From JAUIET01 sp039111475 (lineage in GTDB: Bacteria; Pseudomonadota; Gammaproteobacteria; Pseudomonadales; JAUIET01), in NCBI GenBank assembly GCA_039111475.1, contig JBCCIP010000031.1, positions 1 to 64,000 of the forward strand: DNA of 64,000 nucleotides, given 5' to 3'. Under the pieces are notes generated by a model. That model worked only from the letters and a program-made list of their open reading frames with translations. It searched no databases and was not told where the DNA came from. Numbering within the stretch: position 1 is the first letter of the stretch; every line of letters starts with the position of its first letter. Below, one piece after another: positions 16,779-26,460 of this stretch. The translations under genes were made by a program, and so were the position numbers.

Positions 16779-19700
16779 TTAGCTGGAATCTTGAGATTCT
16801 TCGTTGTTATCGGTCGGGACATCCGGCTCGGTCTCTCCATCTTCAATAATGGACTCAAGCGATTCGGTGTCCTCGTCTTCGTTGTTCAGCATACCGCTGA
16901 TTACCGGCAAGGGGTCAATCAACCGCCAAGCAGGCAGTGAAGACAACACTGTGCTCAGCAATACGCTGCCACGAATCAACCACAATACGTAGCCGATGGA
17001 CACGCCGGTGGTGACGCTGACCGTGGACCCTATGACAATCTTGTCTTGCATATCTTCGCTAAGTACCTGGCGACGCATATCGTCCAGACCATGCTGGAAG
17101 CGAGTATTGTCCAGCAGCGAGAACCCCTCCATTGGGTCTACAGTGACAAATTCGCCAAGTGAACTCAATGGGTCTACAAACAGGTCTGGTGAGTCCAGCG
17201 CCAGCAGCTGATCCAGATCCAGCACTTGATTGCTTGCACCTTGCGTACCCTCGGCAAGGCCGGCCGCCAAACTTAGCTCGTTGGTGCGGATACCGCTCAC
17301 CAGAAAAGCTGAGCCAGATTGCTCAGTGGCGGCATTCGTTTCCAGGTTTCGGGTGGCGCCTGCTAACTCGCCACGCTCTTCGCGTTCGGTGATCGTGCGG
17401 GCGACTGACAGAGAGCCGCTTGTGGATTCGTCGTCGCTACTCTCTTCAGTCTTTTCTTTTTCCTTTTGCCTTTCTTCCTCCTTCTCCTTCTCTTCCTCAG
17501 CCTGTTTCTCTTTTTCCCTTTCCTGCTGGCGTTCGGAAGTCCCGCCATCAGCGTGCGAGGCCGCATCATTAGCCTGAATGGAGACTATTGACGTCTCGTC
17601 AAAGTCACGCACCAGGATCTCGAATGTCTTGCTGTCATTGGGTTCGCCTGACAGCTCAGGGTCGTCCACCTCAACAAACACTTCCAGCCTGGCGGCCGTC
17701 TCGAAGTCCAATTGCACATTGGCTTTCAAATAAAGCACTCCATCGTCTATTTCAAACAACACCGCATCAGGCCCACTCAAACGAAGTGTGTTCTCACCGA
17801 GACCATCATCAGCAATACTGATATCGGCCAAGCGAATACGATCAGGGGAGACTGGGTATTCGGTAAGGCTGATGCTGGTTTCACTCAAACTAACTGTTGC
17901 GGGTCGATTTTTCTTCAATACCGCATTGGTCGCGTCACTGGTGACGGATTCCAGCGCGCCGTCGTCGTCGGTATAACCGACCACAACGCTCAGCTCAGCA
18001 CCGATATCCTGCGCCGCTAAGGTGTAACTTGACGCCGTCGCTCCCTCAATTGCAACGCCGTCGCGCAACCATTGGTGGCTAAACTCATTCGTTATGCCAT
18101 CTTTATCCGTGACTGTATTCAGCGCAAACACGATGTCTTCTTCGATTGGGTCCACATTGCTGACGGTTACAGTCCCCTCTGGCAGATCATTAACGGCAGT
18201 TCCTCTCATTGATATTACACCTGTGATAGGTGCTGCCATGCCATCAGTAACGGAAACAGTGATATCAACATCCCCATTCACGTTGGGCGCAGGTAGAAAT
18301 TGCAGATTCTCCAGTAACTTATTCAATGACGAAATACTGCCATCGGCGGACCATACGCCAGTCGACTCATCAAAGTTCGAGCCGACAGCGCCAACGGTTT
18401 CTGTGGTTAGAAAACCAGCGTCAGGCGTCGATAGCGCAAGCGTTACCTGCGCGCCTGTGCTGTCGATATCACTAATGAAGAGGGTAGGCAGATCCACTGG
18501 CGTATCTTCGGTGTAAGCTACAGACGTGTTCATCCCCGTTGCTATCGGACCATCGTTCACCGGGTTCAGTGTAATATCCAAGCTATGGTCTGCGTCTGTC
18601 GGCAGTTGATCTACTGCCCACGCGAAAATATTGCCTACTAAGCGGTCATTGGCGGTACTGATCAATCCGCCTCCGCTTAGGTCACCGCGAAATATGCCCT
18701 CATCACCGGCAAACAGAACCCAGCCACTGCCGATAGCACGCAACACCATGGTCGGTTGACTGCTGCCGCTCGATCCGGTGGCGAGCACAAGGTCATCCGG
18801 TAGCAAACTCGCAGGGTCGAAGTACGCCTGAAGATTACCTCTATTGGCAATGGATTCACCGATGCGTCCAACCGTGCCGAAGGGTCCAGCCATTATCGGA
18901 TGTTCAGCGTCAGCGATCTGCCATGTGGGTGCCGTCTGCCCACCCAATGTTAGGCCAAACTCGTTTGCAATAGCGTCTTGATTAAAGTCGTCAGCGGTCG
19001 CAATCAACACGCCGCCGTTGTTAACCCAGGTGCTGAGTGCATCGAGTTCGACGGCGCTCCATGCGGAATCACGTACCCCGCCATCAACCAAAATACCCCC
19101 TTGAGCCAAATAATCCGCATCAATTGTGGTGCCGTGGGCTATTGGCGATAAACTGCTGGTATAACGACCTTCTGGGCCGAAATTGTCCGCGTCGAGAATC
19201 AGTTCGGTGGTTTCAAACCACCTCGACCCCAGCAATGTTGAGCCAGCGGGCTTACCCGCCAGAATATTGGCCGACAATACGCCATTGTTGATTTGCAAGG
19301 ACAGGCTGGTCAATACCGAGCCGTTCGCATCTGGCTCGGGAAGGTATTGCAAATGTCCAGCGTCTATCTCACTGCGGCCAATCAGCTGATCTGCAACCAC
19401 GGTGGTTCCCGACAGGGTCAACTCACCGTTGGCCGGTAGTGCAGTGACTCTAATAAACTGAATTCCCGCGCCAGTGACTCCGGTGAAATAGAAGTCGCTG
19501 GCTGTAAAAGTGTATGTGGTGTCCTCATCCCCAACCACCAGCCCGGTGTCTGCAGACCGCAGGTAAACAAACGCGGTTTGCGGCGTGCTGGCATCGTTGC
19601 CACCGTTTATTGTGCCACCACCGTCTTTAAAGTTGATGGTCACCGATCGTGGTCCAATATCAATTGATTTTGACGCAAAGGAAATACTGTTTAGCAACTG

Positions 19701-22700
19701 TTCAATATGCTGTGCGTTCGAATCGCCATTAAAGACGATGGATAATGAAACACTACTGCCGGCGCTAATCGCAGCGACTTTCGTTCCGTCGACAGAAATC
19801 TCGGACCCCGTGTTCAGTCCAGATGAGAGAGTAATGTTGCCGGACTCATCCAAGCCCAAGGCGTCATTGGCGCCGAAGTTGTTGCCGGCTATTTGCAATA
19901 CGGCCCCATCATAATCCGCCGGCAATTCGGGGTTCCCAATGGTGACGTTTGCGTCCGCGACCAGCAGGTTAGCCCCGCCATCGTTGGCAACCACAGTGGC
20001 ACTGCCGCCAAAACCTGCAATAACCGGGGGGTCATTAACCGGCAGGTAATCAATATTTACTGCCACATTGGACGATGACAAAAGCCCATCACTCACGGAA
20101 ACATCAAACTCAGGTGCTGACTCATCGCCGTTGTGGACAAAAACCACGTCACCCGCACTTATTTGCGCGGGTGAAAAACTGCTTATGGCAACCCCTGGGT
20201 TGGACAACAGCTCAAACTGACCGCCCACCACATTCGATACACTGAACAATAAGGCGGAGCTGCTATTGTCCACATCTGTCGCGCTGATGTCAGAGGCACT
20301 CAATTGTAAGGATTCGCCTTCCGCGATCGTCAACGAGTAATTGGCCATCTCCGGCGCGTCATTGACCGGGACAATATCGATGCCCAATGTGTAGCTATCT
20401 GTGCTCGGTAATTGGTCGACCGCCCATGCAAAGATATTGCCCAATAGTCTGTCATTGGGTGTGCTGATAACCCCGCCTCCACTGATATTCTCGCTTCTAA
20501 AAATGCCTGAATCACCGAAAGCAAGTAGCCAGCCACTGCCCACTGGGCGGAGTACGATAGTGGGTTCGCTGCTGCCGGCCAGACTGGTTGCGAGAACTGT
20601 ATCGCCCGGCAAAAGACTGCCAGGATCAAAGTATTCGTAGTTGGAACCTAGGGTTGCGATCGGGCCGCCAAACGGACCAACCAGGCCAAACGACCCGTTC
20701 ACAATAGGGTGCGTTGTATTGTTGATCTGCCAGGAGGGCCCTGAATTCCCGCCAAGTGCAAGGCCGAATGATTGAACCACATCGTCACGATCTGTGGAAT
20801 CAGCCGACACAATTGCTATGCCACCGTTGTTAACCCAGGTGCTAAGCGCAGTCAGTTCACTTGAACTCCACTGATCATCCAGTATTAGGCCGTCCACGAA
20901 AATACTGCCTTGGGCCAAATAGGTGCTATCAATAGTGGCGCTGTTGGCAATGATGGATAAACTCGACGAGTATAAGCCGCCTAATCCAAAATTGTTCGCA
21001 TCCTGAAGCAACTCATCGGTGTGCAACCAGGCACTGCCCAAAAGTGAGTTGCTGGCTGGATGACCGCTAAGAACATTCACATTAAGCTTGCCATTATTGA
21101 CCTGGAATTCGAAGGCTGCATAAGGGCTGCCATTGGCGTTGGTTGCTGGCACAAAGGTGAAATGGTCGCTGTCAATTTCGCTTTTTGATACCACTTGACC
21201 CACTGTAGCGGGCACGCCATTCACCAGCAGCGTACCGGCACCAGCGCCGCTCGCTGGTGGTAAACCGAGTAGCGTGATGGATTCCAGGTGTGAGCCAGTG
21301 ATCCCTGTGTAATCAAAATCGCTGCTGCTGAAGGTATAGGCGGTGTCTTCTAGCGCTGTTACCCGCGCCGCATTGGCATCGGCAACATAGACAGTGACCG
21401 TCTGTGTTGCACTGGTATCAAAGCCGCCATTACTGGTGCCGCCGTCGTCAGTAAAGCTAATATCTACGGTTCGCTGGCCAAGCGTCGTTGAATTGGTCGC
21501 AAACGTTAGCGCACTCAGCAGTTGTTCTGTGTGGCCCATGGTAGCGTTCGCGCCAAAGCTGATTTGGAAGCCACTCTGACTTGTGCCAAGTAGCGTCGCA
21601 ACAGACAGCCCTCCAATTGAAACAGCCGACCCATCAGAAATACCAGCCGACAATGAGATACCGGTGCTAGTGTCTATACCCAGCAGATCGTTGCTATCGA
21701 ACCCTTGTCCAGTCACATCGAGCAAGGCACCCAGGTAATTCAACGGTGCATCAACGTCGGTTAATGCAGCGGGAGAATCGGTATCCAATCGATGCGCCGT
21801 GCCGTCGTTCTGCGCAATCAATACATCGCCGCCCAGCGTGGTAATCACGGGCGCATCGTTAACGGCAATGACGTTCAGCGTTTTGCTGCCTGCAACGCCA
21901 GCTGAATCATCATCGCGGACTTCTGTGGCAATTGTGATATTGCGGTCGTAGTTTTCACTGGGTGTAAACACCAGGTCGGCGAGCAGGGCATTCACATCGC
22001 TGATGTCTCCGCTTGCCTGCCATTTTCCGGTGCCGGGATCATACGTTGAGGTGACGCTACCAGACGTTGCGGTGCTTAACTCACCGGCGGCAACATCAGA
22101 CAGTGTTAGAGTGGCGGTTGTGGTGGTGTCATCCACGTCCTGCACGACTATGTCGCTGAGATTTAGCGGCGTGTCTTCGGTGAATGTCTGAGTGGCGTTT
22201 ATATTGCTGGCGGTGGGTGTGTCATTGACTGCCGCGCCAAACATCAGCTTGCTGCCATTAATTATGTTGACACCGTCAGACACGAACGTGGATATGGCAA
22301 AGTTGCTGTTGTAATGGGTGCTTGGCGTGAAAAAGACGTCTGCGAGCAAGGTGTTCACGTCACCAATTGCGCCAGCTGCTTGCCATACACCAGTCACTGG
22401 ATCGTATGTGGACGTAACGCTGCCCGCGGTGCCAGTGGTTAATAAGCCAGCGGTAGCGTCTGACAGAGATAAAATAGCCGTGATCGTACTGTCATCCACA
22501 TCCGTAACGACAATATCGAAAAGAGCAGCGTCAAGGTCTTCGACGTAAAGCTGGTCGGTATCCATTTCGGTCGCAGAAGGTGCATCGTTCACCGGTATTG
22601 CGGTGACGTTTTTGGTGCCGGTGACGGGTGCGGCAATGCCATCACTGACTTCTGTGACAATCGTGAAGTTACTGTCGTAGTCTGCGCTGGGCGTGAAAAC

Positions 22701-23747
22701 CACGGCCGCCAGCAGTGCATTCACGTCGCTGATCGCTCCGCTAGCCTGCCATTCGCCGGTCATAGGATCGTAACTGGAAGTAACGCTGCCCGAGGTGCCG
22801 GTGCTCAATGCGCCAGCCGCAACATCTGATAATGTTAATGTGGCAGTGGTCGTAATGTCGTCGGCATCGCTTACCACAATATCGCTCAGGTCGAGTGGCG
22901 TATCTTCGGTAAATGTTTCGCTGGTGCTGAGCTGCGTAGCGACTGGCGGCGTATTGGGGACGCTGTATCTCAGTTCAAGTCGGGGACCAAGTGTTGCGGA
23001 GCCTTCCGCGCTATGAAAAGTGAACACATCGGTACCGGTTTGTGGGCTACCAATAATCACACCCTCATTTTGCAGCGAGCCGTTGACCCAATCCGCAACG
23101 GTCGCCGTCAAATCCCAGGAATGCACCCCAGCGCCAATCAGAGTTGCACTGGCCACCGCTGTGGCATCGTAGTCGCCGCCAGAACTTGTCCACCCCGTAC
23201 CTCCGCGCGCTTGAATCCAGTTTGCGGCATCGCTACCCGAGGTTTGCAGGCCTTCATCCCAGTCCGTGTTTACGGTGTGCACATTGACAGCAACCGTATT
23301 GCCACCTGTATGCGTAGTGGCATTCATGAGCAAGGTCGCGCTGGTGATCGTCGCGTTTGCCGGAATGCCACTGAGATCAAATTGCGCAAGAATACGCTCT
23401 TTGCCTAAATCCGCACCGCCCGAAATATCAATTTGAATCTGACCGGCCAGACCATAGTTCGCACTGGTGTTGTTTTCAGTGATGTAGGTATCTTTGCTGG
23501 CCAGCAACGTTGTCGTGATGTTTTGGCTTGCGAACTGCTTGACGGGTTGAATGCTGAACGAGGAACCATCGTTGACCAGCGGTTGCTGACTGGCCAGACC
23601 CAACCCAGCCAGATCCTCATTGCCAAGGTCGAGACGATTCTCGGTGATGCTTGCTGGTGCAGCGGCCGCGATAGGATCAGCCGAAAACAAGATTCGCGGC
23701 TCTAGCTCCTCAATTGCCAGTTTATTAGAGTCTTTGTTCGAAGACAT
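16779..23747 (-). CDS. Giant repeat-rich surface protein with LEPR-XLL N-terminus
   Basis: A 2322-residue protein, predicted cell-surface. The N-terminus carries IEELEPRILFSADP (residues 13-26), the LEPR-XLL motif of giant bacterial surface proteins. A DNRLRE-like domain spans about 81-250 (DTYITENNTSANYG, AQFDLSGIPANATI). Then come three tandem cadherin/VCBS-like units of about 121 residues, two large duplicated blocks of about 495 residues (see repeat entries), another VCBS-like unit, an Ig-like strand region, a charged E/K/Q coiled segment (QQEREKEKQAEEEKEKEEE), and near the end a hydrophobic span (VSIGYVLWLIRGSVLLSTVL) before an acidic tail. ATG 23747 is chosen because the LEPR motif is N-terminal in the family. 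Adhesion or matrix function is inferred. The gene stands alone. Confidence 0.85.
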   Translation of the reverse strand: MSSNKDSNKLAIEELEPRILFSADPIAAAAPASITENRLDLGNEDLAGLGLASQQPLVNDGSSFSIQPVKQFASQNITTTLLASKDTYITENNTSANYGLAGQIQIDISGGADLGKERILAQFDLSGIPANATITSATLLMNATTHTGGNTVAVNVHTVNTDWDEGLQTSGSDAANWIQARGGTGWTSSGGDYDATAVASATLIGAGVHSWDLTATVADWVNGSLQNEGVIIGSPQTGTDVFTFHSAEGSATLGPRLELRYSVPNTPPVATQLSTSETFTEDTPLDLSDIVVSDADDITTTATLTLSDVAAGALSTGTSGSVTSSYDPMTGEWQASGAISDVNALLAAVVFTPSADYDSNFTIVTEVSDGIAAPVTGTKNVTAIPVNDAPSATEMDTDQLYVEDLDAALFDIVVTDVDDSTITAILSLSDATAGLLTTGTAGSVTSTYDPVTGVWQAAGAIGDVNTLLADVFFTPSTHYNSNFAISTFVSDGVNIINGSKLMFGAAVNDTPTASNINATQTFTEDTPLNLSDIVVQDVDDTTTTATLTLSDVAAGELSTATSGSVTSTYDPGTGKWQASGDISDVNALLADLVFTPSENYDRNITIATEVRDDDSAGVAGSKTLNVIAVNDAPVITTLGGDVLIAQNDGTAHRLDTDSPAALTDVDAPLNYLGALLDVTGQGFDSNDLLGIDTSTGISLSAGISDGSAVSIGGLSVATLLGTSQSGFQISFGANATMGHTEQLLSALTFATNSTTLGQRTVDISFTDDGGTSNGGFDTSATQTVTVYVADANAARVTALEDTAYTFSSSDFDYTGITGSHLESITLLGLPPASGAGAGTLLVNGVPATVGQVVSKSEIDSDHFTFVPATNANGSPYAAFEFQVNNGKLNVNVLSGHPASNSLLGSAWLHTDELLQDANNFGLGGLYSSSLSIIANSATIDSTYLAQGSIFVDGLILDDQWSSSELTALSTWVNNGGIAIVSADSTDRDDVVQSFGLALGGNSGPSWQINNTTHPIVNGSFGLVGPFGGPIATLGSNYEYFDPGSLLPGDTVLATSLAGSSEPTIVLRPVGSGWLLAFGDSGIFRSENISGGGVISTPNDRLLGNIFAWAVDQLPSTDSYTLGIDIVPVNDAPEMANYSLTIAEGESLQLSASDISATDVDNSSSALLFSVSNVVGGQFELLSNPGVAISSFSPAQISAGDVVFVHNGDESAPEFDVSVSDGLLSSSNVAVNIDYLPVNDPPVIAGFGGSATVVANDGGANLLVADANVTIGNPELPADYDGAVLQIAGNNFGANDALGLDESGNITLSSGLNTGSEISVDGTKVAAISAGSSVSLSIVFNGDSNAQHIEQLLNSISFASKSIDIGPRSVTINFKDGGGTINGGNDASTPQTAFVYLRSADTGLVVGDEDTTYTFTASDFYFTGVTGAGIQFIRVTALPANGELTLSGTTVVADQLIGRSEIDAGHLQYLPEPDANGSVLTSLSLQINNGVLSANILAGKPAGSTLLGSRWFETTELILDADNFGPEGRYTSSLSPIAHGTTIDADYLAQGGILVDGGVRDSAWSAVELDALSTWVNNGGVLIATADDFNQDAIANEFGLTLGGQTAPTWQIADAEHPIMAGPFGTVGRIGESIANRGNLQAYFDPASLLPDDLVLATGSSGSSQPTMVLRAIGSGWVLFAGDEGIFRGDLSGGGLISTANDRLVGNIFAWAVDQLPTDADHSLDITLNPVNDGPIATGMNTSVAYTEDTPVDLPTLFISDIDSTGAQVTLALSTPDAGFLTTETVGAVGSNFDESTGVWSADGSISSLNKLLENLQFLPAPNVNGDVDITVSVTDGMAAPITGVISMRGTAVNDLPEGTVTVSNVDPIEEDIVFALNTVTDKDGITNEFSHQWLRDGVAIEGATASSYTLAAQDIGAELSVVVGYTDDDGALESVTSDATNAVLKKNRPATVSLSETSISLTEYPVSPDRIRLADISIADDGLGENTLRLSGPDAVLFEIDDGVLYLKANVQLDFETAARLEVFVEVDDPELSGEPNDSKTFEILVRDFDETSIVSIQANDAASHADGGTSERQQEREKEKQAEEEKEKEEERQKEKEKTEESSDDESTSGSLSVARTITEREERGELAGATRNLETNAATEQSGSAFLVSGIRTNELSLAAGLAEGTQGASNQVLDLDQLLALDSPDLFVDPLSSLGEFVTVDPMEGFSLLDNTRFQHGLDDMRRQVLSEDMQDKIVIGSTVSVTTGVSIGYVLWLIRGSVLLSTVLSSLPAWRLIDPLPVISGMLNNEDEDTESLESIIEDGETEPDVPTDNNEESQDSS
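18550..20035 (-). repeat. Large internal duplication, block B of the giant surface protein
   Basis: About 495 residues, matching block A (20360-21850) in the same order: a start with ANDGG, a middle DGGGTINGGNDAS, an EDTTYTFTASDF strand, then LLGSRWFETTEL, LSTWVNNGG, HPIMAGPFG, FDPASLLP and finally NDRLVGNIFAWAVDQLP. Similarity to block A is moderate and spread over the entire length, so the duplication is old. The second half (SLSPIAHGTTIDADYLAQGG to NIFAWAVDQLP) looks like an alpha/beta flavodoxin- or amidotransferase-like domain rather than a beta sandwich. Confidence 0.75.
20360..21850 (-). repeat. Large internal duplication, block A of the giant surface protein
   Basis: The partner of block B. 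Corresponding landmarks are AQNDGTAH, DDGGTSNGGFDTS, EDTAYTFSSSDF, LLGSAWLHTDEL, LSTWVNNGG, HPIVNGSFG, FDPGSLLP and NDRLLGNIFAWAVDQLP. The blocks are separated by a VCBS-like unit of about 110 residues (EMANYSLTIAEGESLQLSAS). The repeated alpha/beta part with its invariant LSTWVNNGG and IFAWAVDQLP ends may be a distinct module. Confidence 0.75.
21850..22955 (-). repeat. Three tandem cadherin/VCBS-like units in the giant surface protein
   Basis: Three units of about 365 bases (121 residues) in tandem. Each opens with a TFTEDTPL.LSDIVV or equivalent strand, continues TATLTLSD.AAG.L.TGT.GSVTS.YDP.TG.WQA.G.I.DVN.LLA, and closes with a phenylalanine-rich VFTPS..Y strand and VNDAP. Units 1 and 3 are closest to each other; the middle one is the most diverged. 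DNA-level similarity is high enough for length variation by recombination. Confidence 0.85.
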
Positions 23748-24316
23748 TGTCGCTGGGTTGCGTCCTTGCAAATCAGAGCTGCACGGTGAATCCAATCCGG
23801 ATACTCGCGCAGTGTTCTAGTCAATTCTACTTGTTCTTGAAGTATAGATTGCAGCTGGCAATACGCGGCCAAAATGAGTTAATTCGCTTTTTATTTCGAC
23901 GTGGGGTATATCGATTTTTGGCGGACGGTGGCAAATCCCAAACTCTATCAAATATAGAGCATAAAATGATCGATTCGTGCCTTTTAGTGGTGCGCTTTAG
24001 GGCGATTGCTACTTACTATCGACCCTATTGTGGTGCGCATTGGGTGTTCCAAGCCAAGATGCCTGATTTTGTAGTTTAAGCGGAGAGTGATCTCGCCGTT
24101 GGCCGAGCGAGAGGCAGGCCTATCACTGTATTTCGATCGTTAACACTAAGGCGCTATTTCATCACATAATATTCTGATTGCACTTTTGATGTGGGAGTTG
24201 TGCTGTGGGCTAAACAATGCAGCTCATGCTGAAAATACACAGTAAAATGATATCCTGTTGATTTTCATAATCTTTGCTACGGGCCGTTTGTCAGTATTCG
24301 AACTGTGTACTGAGTG
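23748..24316. other. Gene-free stretch between divergent genes
   Basis: About 570 bases separate the divergent giant surface protein gene and the membrane protein gene at 24317. The stretch is AT-richer than its surroundings and has no frame with protein-like composition. It presumably holds both promoters and a 5' leader for the giant protein. I could not find a convincing -35/-10 pair on either strand, nor a hairpin of note. Confidence 0.5.
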
Positions 24317-25360
24317 ATGAGTCAACACCTTAGAAATTTTGACGTGGTATTACGGATTCTAGCAATGACCGAACATAAAACCTGGCCGTTGAGGCTGGTG
24401 ATTCCAGGCCGCTTTGGCAAGCTGATAACTGCGATTCTGATACTCATTTTACTGCTGCCTCTGTTCTATTTTGGCGGGAAAGCGTATCCGAATGAATCAA
24501 CACCATCGCTGTTCTTTAGCCTTGTAATAGCCTACATCATTCCTGTATTTAGTCACATCACGACGCGCTCTTCAGAAGCGCTGGAGCGATTAAGACCGCA
24601 ATTGGATTTGGATAATAAGGCCTTTGACGTGCTTCGCAGCAGGCTCTATTCAAGCAGCACCAAAATGACGATTTTCGATCTGTGTTTAGGCTTGGCTGGT
24701 GGCTTGTTGCACATAAGTATTATCGCCGGCTCGTTACCGGCGGCACTCGCTCGACTCGTACCAGGAACCGCTGGTTTTGCATCTATGGTGGGGGCATTAC
24801 TGGTGTGGATTGTGTTAACGAAGATCAGTTCTATGCTGATTCAACAGGCCGCCATTTTCGCCCGCATTGGCCGAGATCACACCAGAATTACGCTGTTTGG
24901 CACGCATAATTTGCTTCCTTTCGGTGGTGTTGCGATCAGTTCCAGCCTGGCGATTATTGGTGCGCTAACCCTGTTTCCACTCATTGGACTGGAAGGCGGA
25001 ATGCTGATGAAAGAAATTCTGCCTGGTGCCGTTGCTATGCTGGCTCCATTGTTAGTCATGTTTTTACTGCCAGTGTGGCCAGTGCATAGACAGCTAGTGG
25101 CATTGAAAGCGCGGCAGCTGGCTGCAGTAAATGCGCGTATCGATAGTGTTACCGCCAAACACTGCGCCGGTGACAGCACTAGCCCCTACCTAAATCCTGA
25201 GTTCACCACAATACTGACCTATCGACGCGAAATTGCAGAAAGTCCCACCTGGCCCTTTGATTTGGGAAATGTGGTCAAGTTGGCTATATACCTCGTGATT
25301 GTGCCGCTTACCTGGGTGGCGGCGGCCTTAATGGAAAATCTGGTAGATTCTGTTTTGTAA
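24317..25360 (+). CDS. Integral membrane protein of unknown function
   Basis: A 347-residue protein with about seven hydrophobic spans, for example ITAILILILLLPLFYFGG, LFFSLVIAYIIPVFSHI, SMVGALLVWIVLTKISS, VAISSSLAIIGALTLFPL and AVAMLAPLLVMFLLPVWP. A soluble loop between spans two and three holds RSSEALERLRPQLDLDN. I do not recognise the family. ATG 24317 follows an in-frame GTG at 24314; neither has a strong ribosome site, and ATG 24365 is another option. It stands alone: the phosphotransferase gene downstream is convergent, so context gives no clue. Confidence 0.7.
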   Translation: MSQHLRNFDVVLRILAMTEHKTWPLRLVIPGRFGKLITAILILILLLPLFYFGGKAYPNESTPSLFFSLVIAYIIPVFSHITTRSSEALERLRPQLDLDNKAFDVLRSRLYSSSTKMTIFDLCLGLAGGLLHISIIAGSLPAALARLVPGTAGFASMVGALLVWIVLTKISSMLIQQAAIFARIGRDHTRITLFGTHNLLPFGGVAISSSLAIIGALTLFPLIGLEGGMLMKEILPGAVAMLAPLLVMFLLPVWPVHRQLVALKARQLAAVNARIDSVTAKHCAGDSTSPYLNPEFTTILTYRREIAESPTWPFDLGNVVKLAIYLVIVPLTWVAAALMENLVDSVL

Positions 25361-25408
25361 CGGCCGAATGTGACGCGAGCCACTTGGTACGAATGATCTG
25401 CTAATCGT

Positions 25409-26452
25409 TCAGATACTGTCAGCAAACGTTTGAGCTTGTAGCAAGTAGTCATCAACTCGTTGTGCCACCATTTCGGGTGCCGTGACCTTCATTCCGCCGG
25501 CTGCCCCTTTGAGCAATCGGGCATACACTCCCTCCACAATGCACGCCTGCTTCCACCAGGAGAATGCCTGATACCAGGCCAGGTCTTCGCGCACATTTAT
25601 CCCAGACAATTCTTCGTATCGATCAATAAGGAATTGTCGACCAGGGAAACTCAATTGCGCTGTGGGTGGGTCTTGCAGCCAGGTTAACGCTTCACCTGGT
25701 TCAGCCCAGTAATTAAGCGACCATATAAAGTCGGCGACCGGGTCACCAATCGTGCACAACTCCCAATCGAGTACAGCGGCCATTGTCAGATCATCGTTCA
25801 GTACGGTGTTATCGAAGCGATAGTCGCCGTGCGCCAATCCCGGCCTGATGGAGCACACTGGCATAGTACTTTCCAGTGCATCGTGCAATCGCGCGAATGC
25901 GGGCACATCACGCGACGCCGCGGTATTAACCTGCCTTAGCCAACGCTTGAGCTGGCGCTCAAGATAGCCATCATGGCGGGCTAAGTCTGATAGGCCAATC
26001 GCGTCCAGATCCAGAGTATGAAATGCCACCTGCGCCGTAATTAATGATTCTGTGGCCTTAACACAATCGGCACTGGAAAGATCTGCCGTTGAATGTCGAT
26101 CACGAATAACTCGCCCCTCTATCATCTCCATACAATAAAAATCAGCGTCGGCAATGCGTCGGTCATCACAATAGGCAAGCATGCTTGGCACAGGCACTGA
26201 AGACGACTGCAGGGCCGTCATAATTCGGTGCTCCCTGTGCATGTCGTGTGCCGTGACTAATCGAGCTCGAAGCGGTGGACGGCGAACTACAAACCGTTGC
26301 TGCTTGGAATCAGTCACGATGTAAGTCAGGTTGGAGCCACCGGCTGGCACCAGACTGAATAGGAAGGGCGGTGCAAACCCGTCAAGCGCATCTTCCAGCC
26401 AGGCCACTACTGTTTCCGGCCAACTATGCTTGGTGAGTTGCTCTCTGCTCAC
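25409..26452 (-). CDS. Phosphotransferase family protein (aminoglycoside-phosphotransferase fold, ACAD10/11-like)
   Basis: A 347-residue kinase-like protein. The phosphate-binding region starts PAGGSNLTYIVTD near residue 38 and is followed by FVVRRPPL; the catalytic loop reads AHGDYRFDNTVLN and the metal-binding part VLDWELCTIGDP. This is the ACAD10/FadE36-type group, whose mammalian members phosphorylate 4-hydroxyacyl-CoAs before dehydration, and which recurs in steroid and fatty-acid degradation clusters. The start is GTG 26452 with GAGG upstream. It begins eight bases beyond the stop of the epimerase-type gene, so the two are co-transcribed. Action on a hydroxyacyl-CoA is a sensible inference. 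Confidence 0.85.
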   Translation of the reverse strand: MSREQLTKHSWPETVVAWLEDALDGFAPPFLFSLVPAGGSNLTYIVTDSKQQRFVVRRPPLRARLVTAHDMHREHRIMTALQSSSVPVPSMLAYCDDRRIADADFYCMEMIEGRVIRDRHSTADLSSADCVKATESLITAQVAFHTLDLDAIGLSDLARHDGYLERQLKRWLRQVNTAASRDVPAFARLHDALESTMPVCSIRPGLAHGDYRFDNTVLNDDLTMAAVLDWELCTIGDPVADFIWSLNYWAEPGEALTWLQDPPTAQLSFPGRQFLIDRYEELSGINVREDLAWYQAFSWWKQACIVEGVYARLLKGAAGGMKVTAPEMVAQRVDDYLLQAQTFADSI

Positions 26453-26460
26453 AGCAAGCC

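Noticed and set aside
17363..17569. Arg/Lys-rich small frame resembling a ribosomal or nucleic-acid-binding peptide
   Set aside because: It is an alternative frame of the E/K/Q-rich segment of the giant protein on the same strand.
16779..23747. Many open frames of 60-140 codons opposite the giant surface protein gene
   Set aside because: They follow codon bias of the repeat-rich gene on the other strand, have no ribosome sites, and recur in step with the repeats.
23748..24316. Open frame of 110 codons at 23747-24079
   Set aside because: Composition is unlike the neighbouring genes, no ribosome site, no family match, and it begins within the opposite gene's 5' region.
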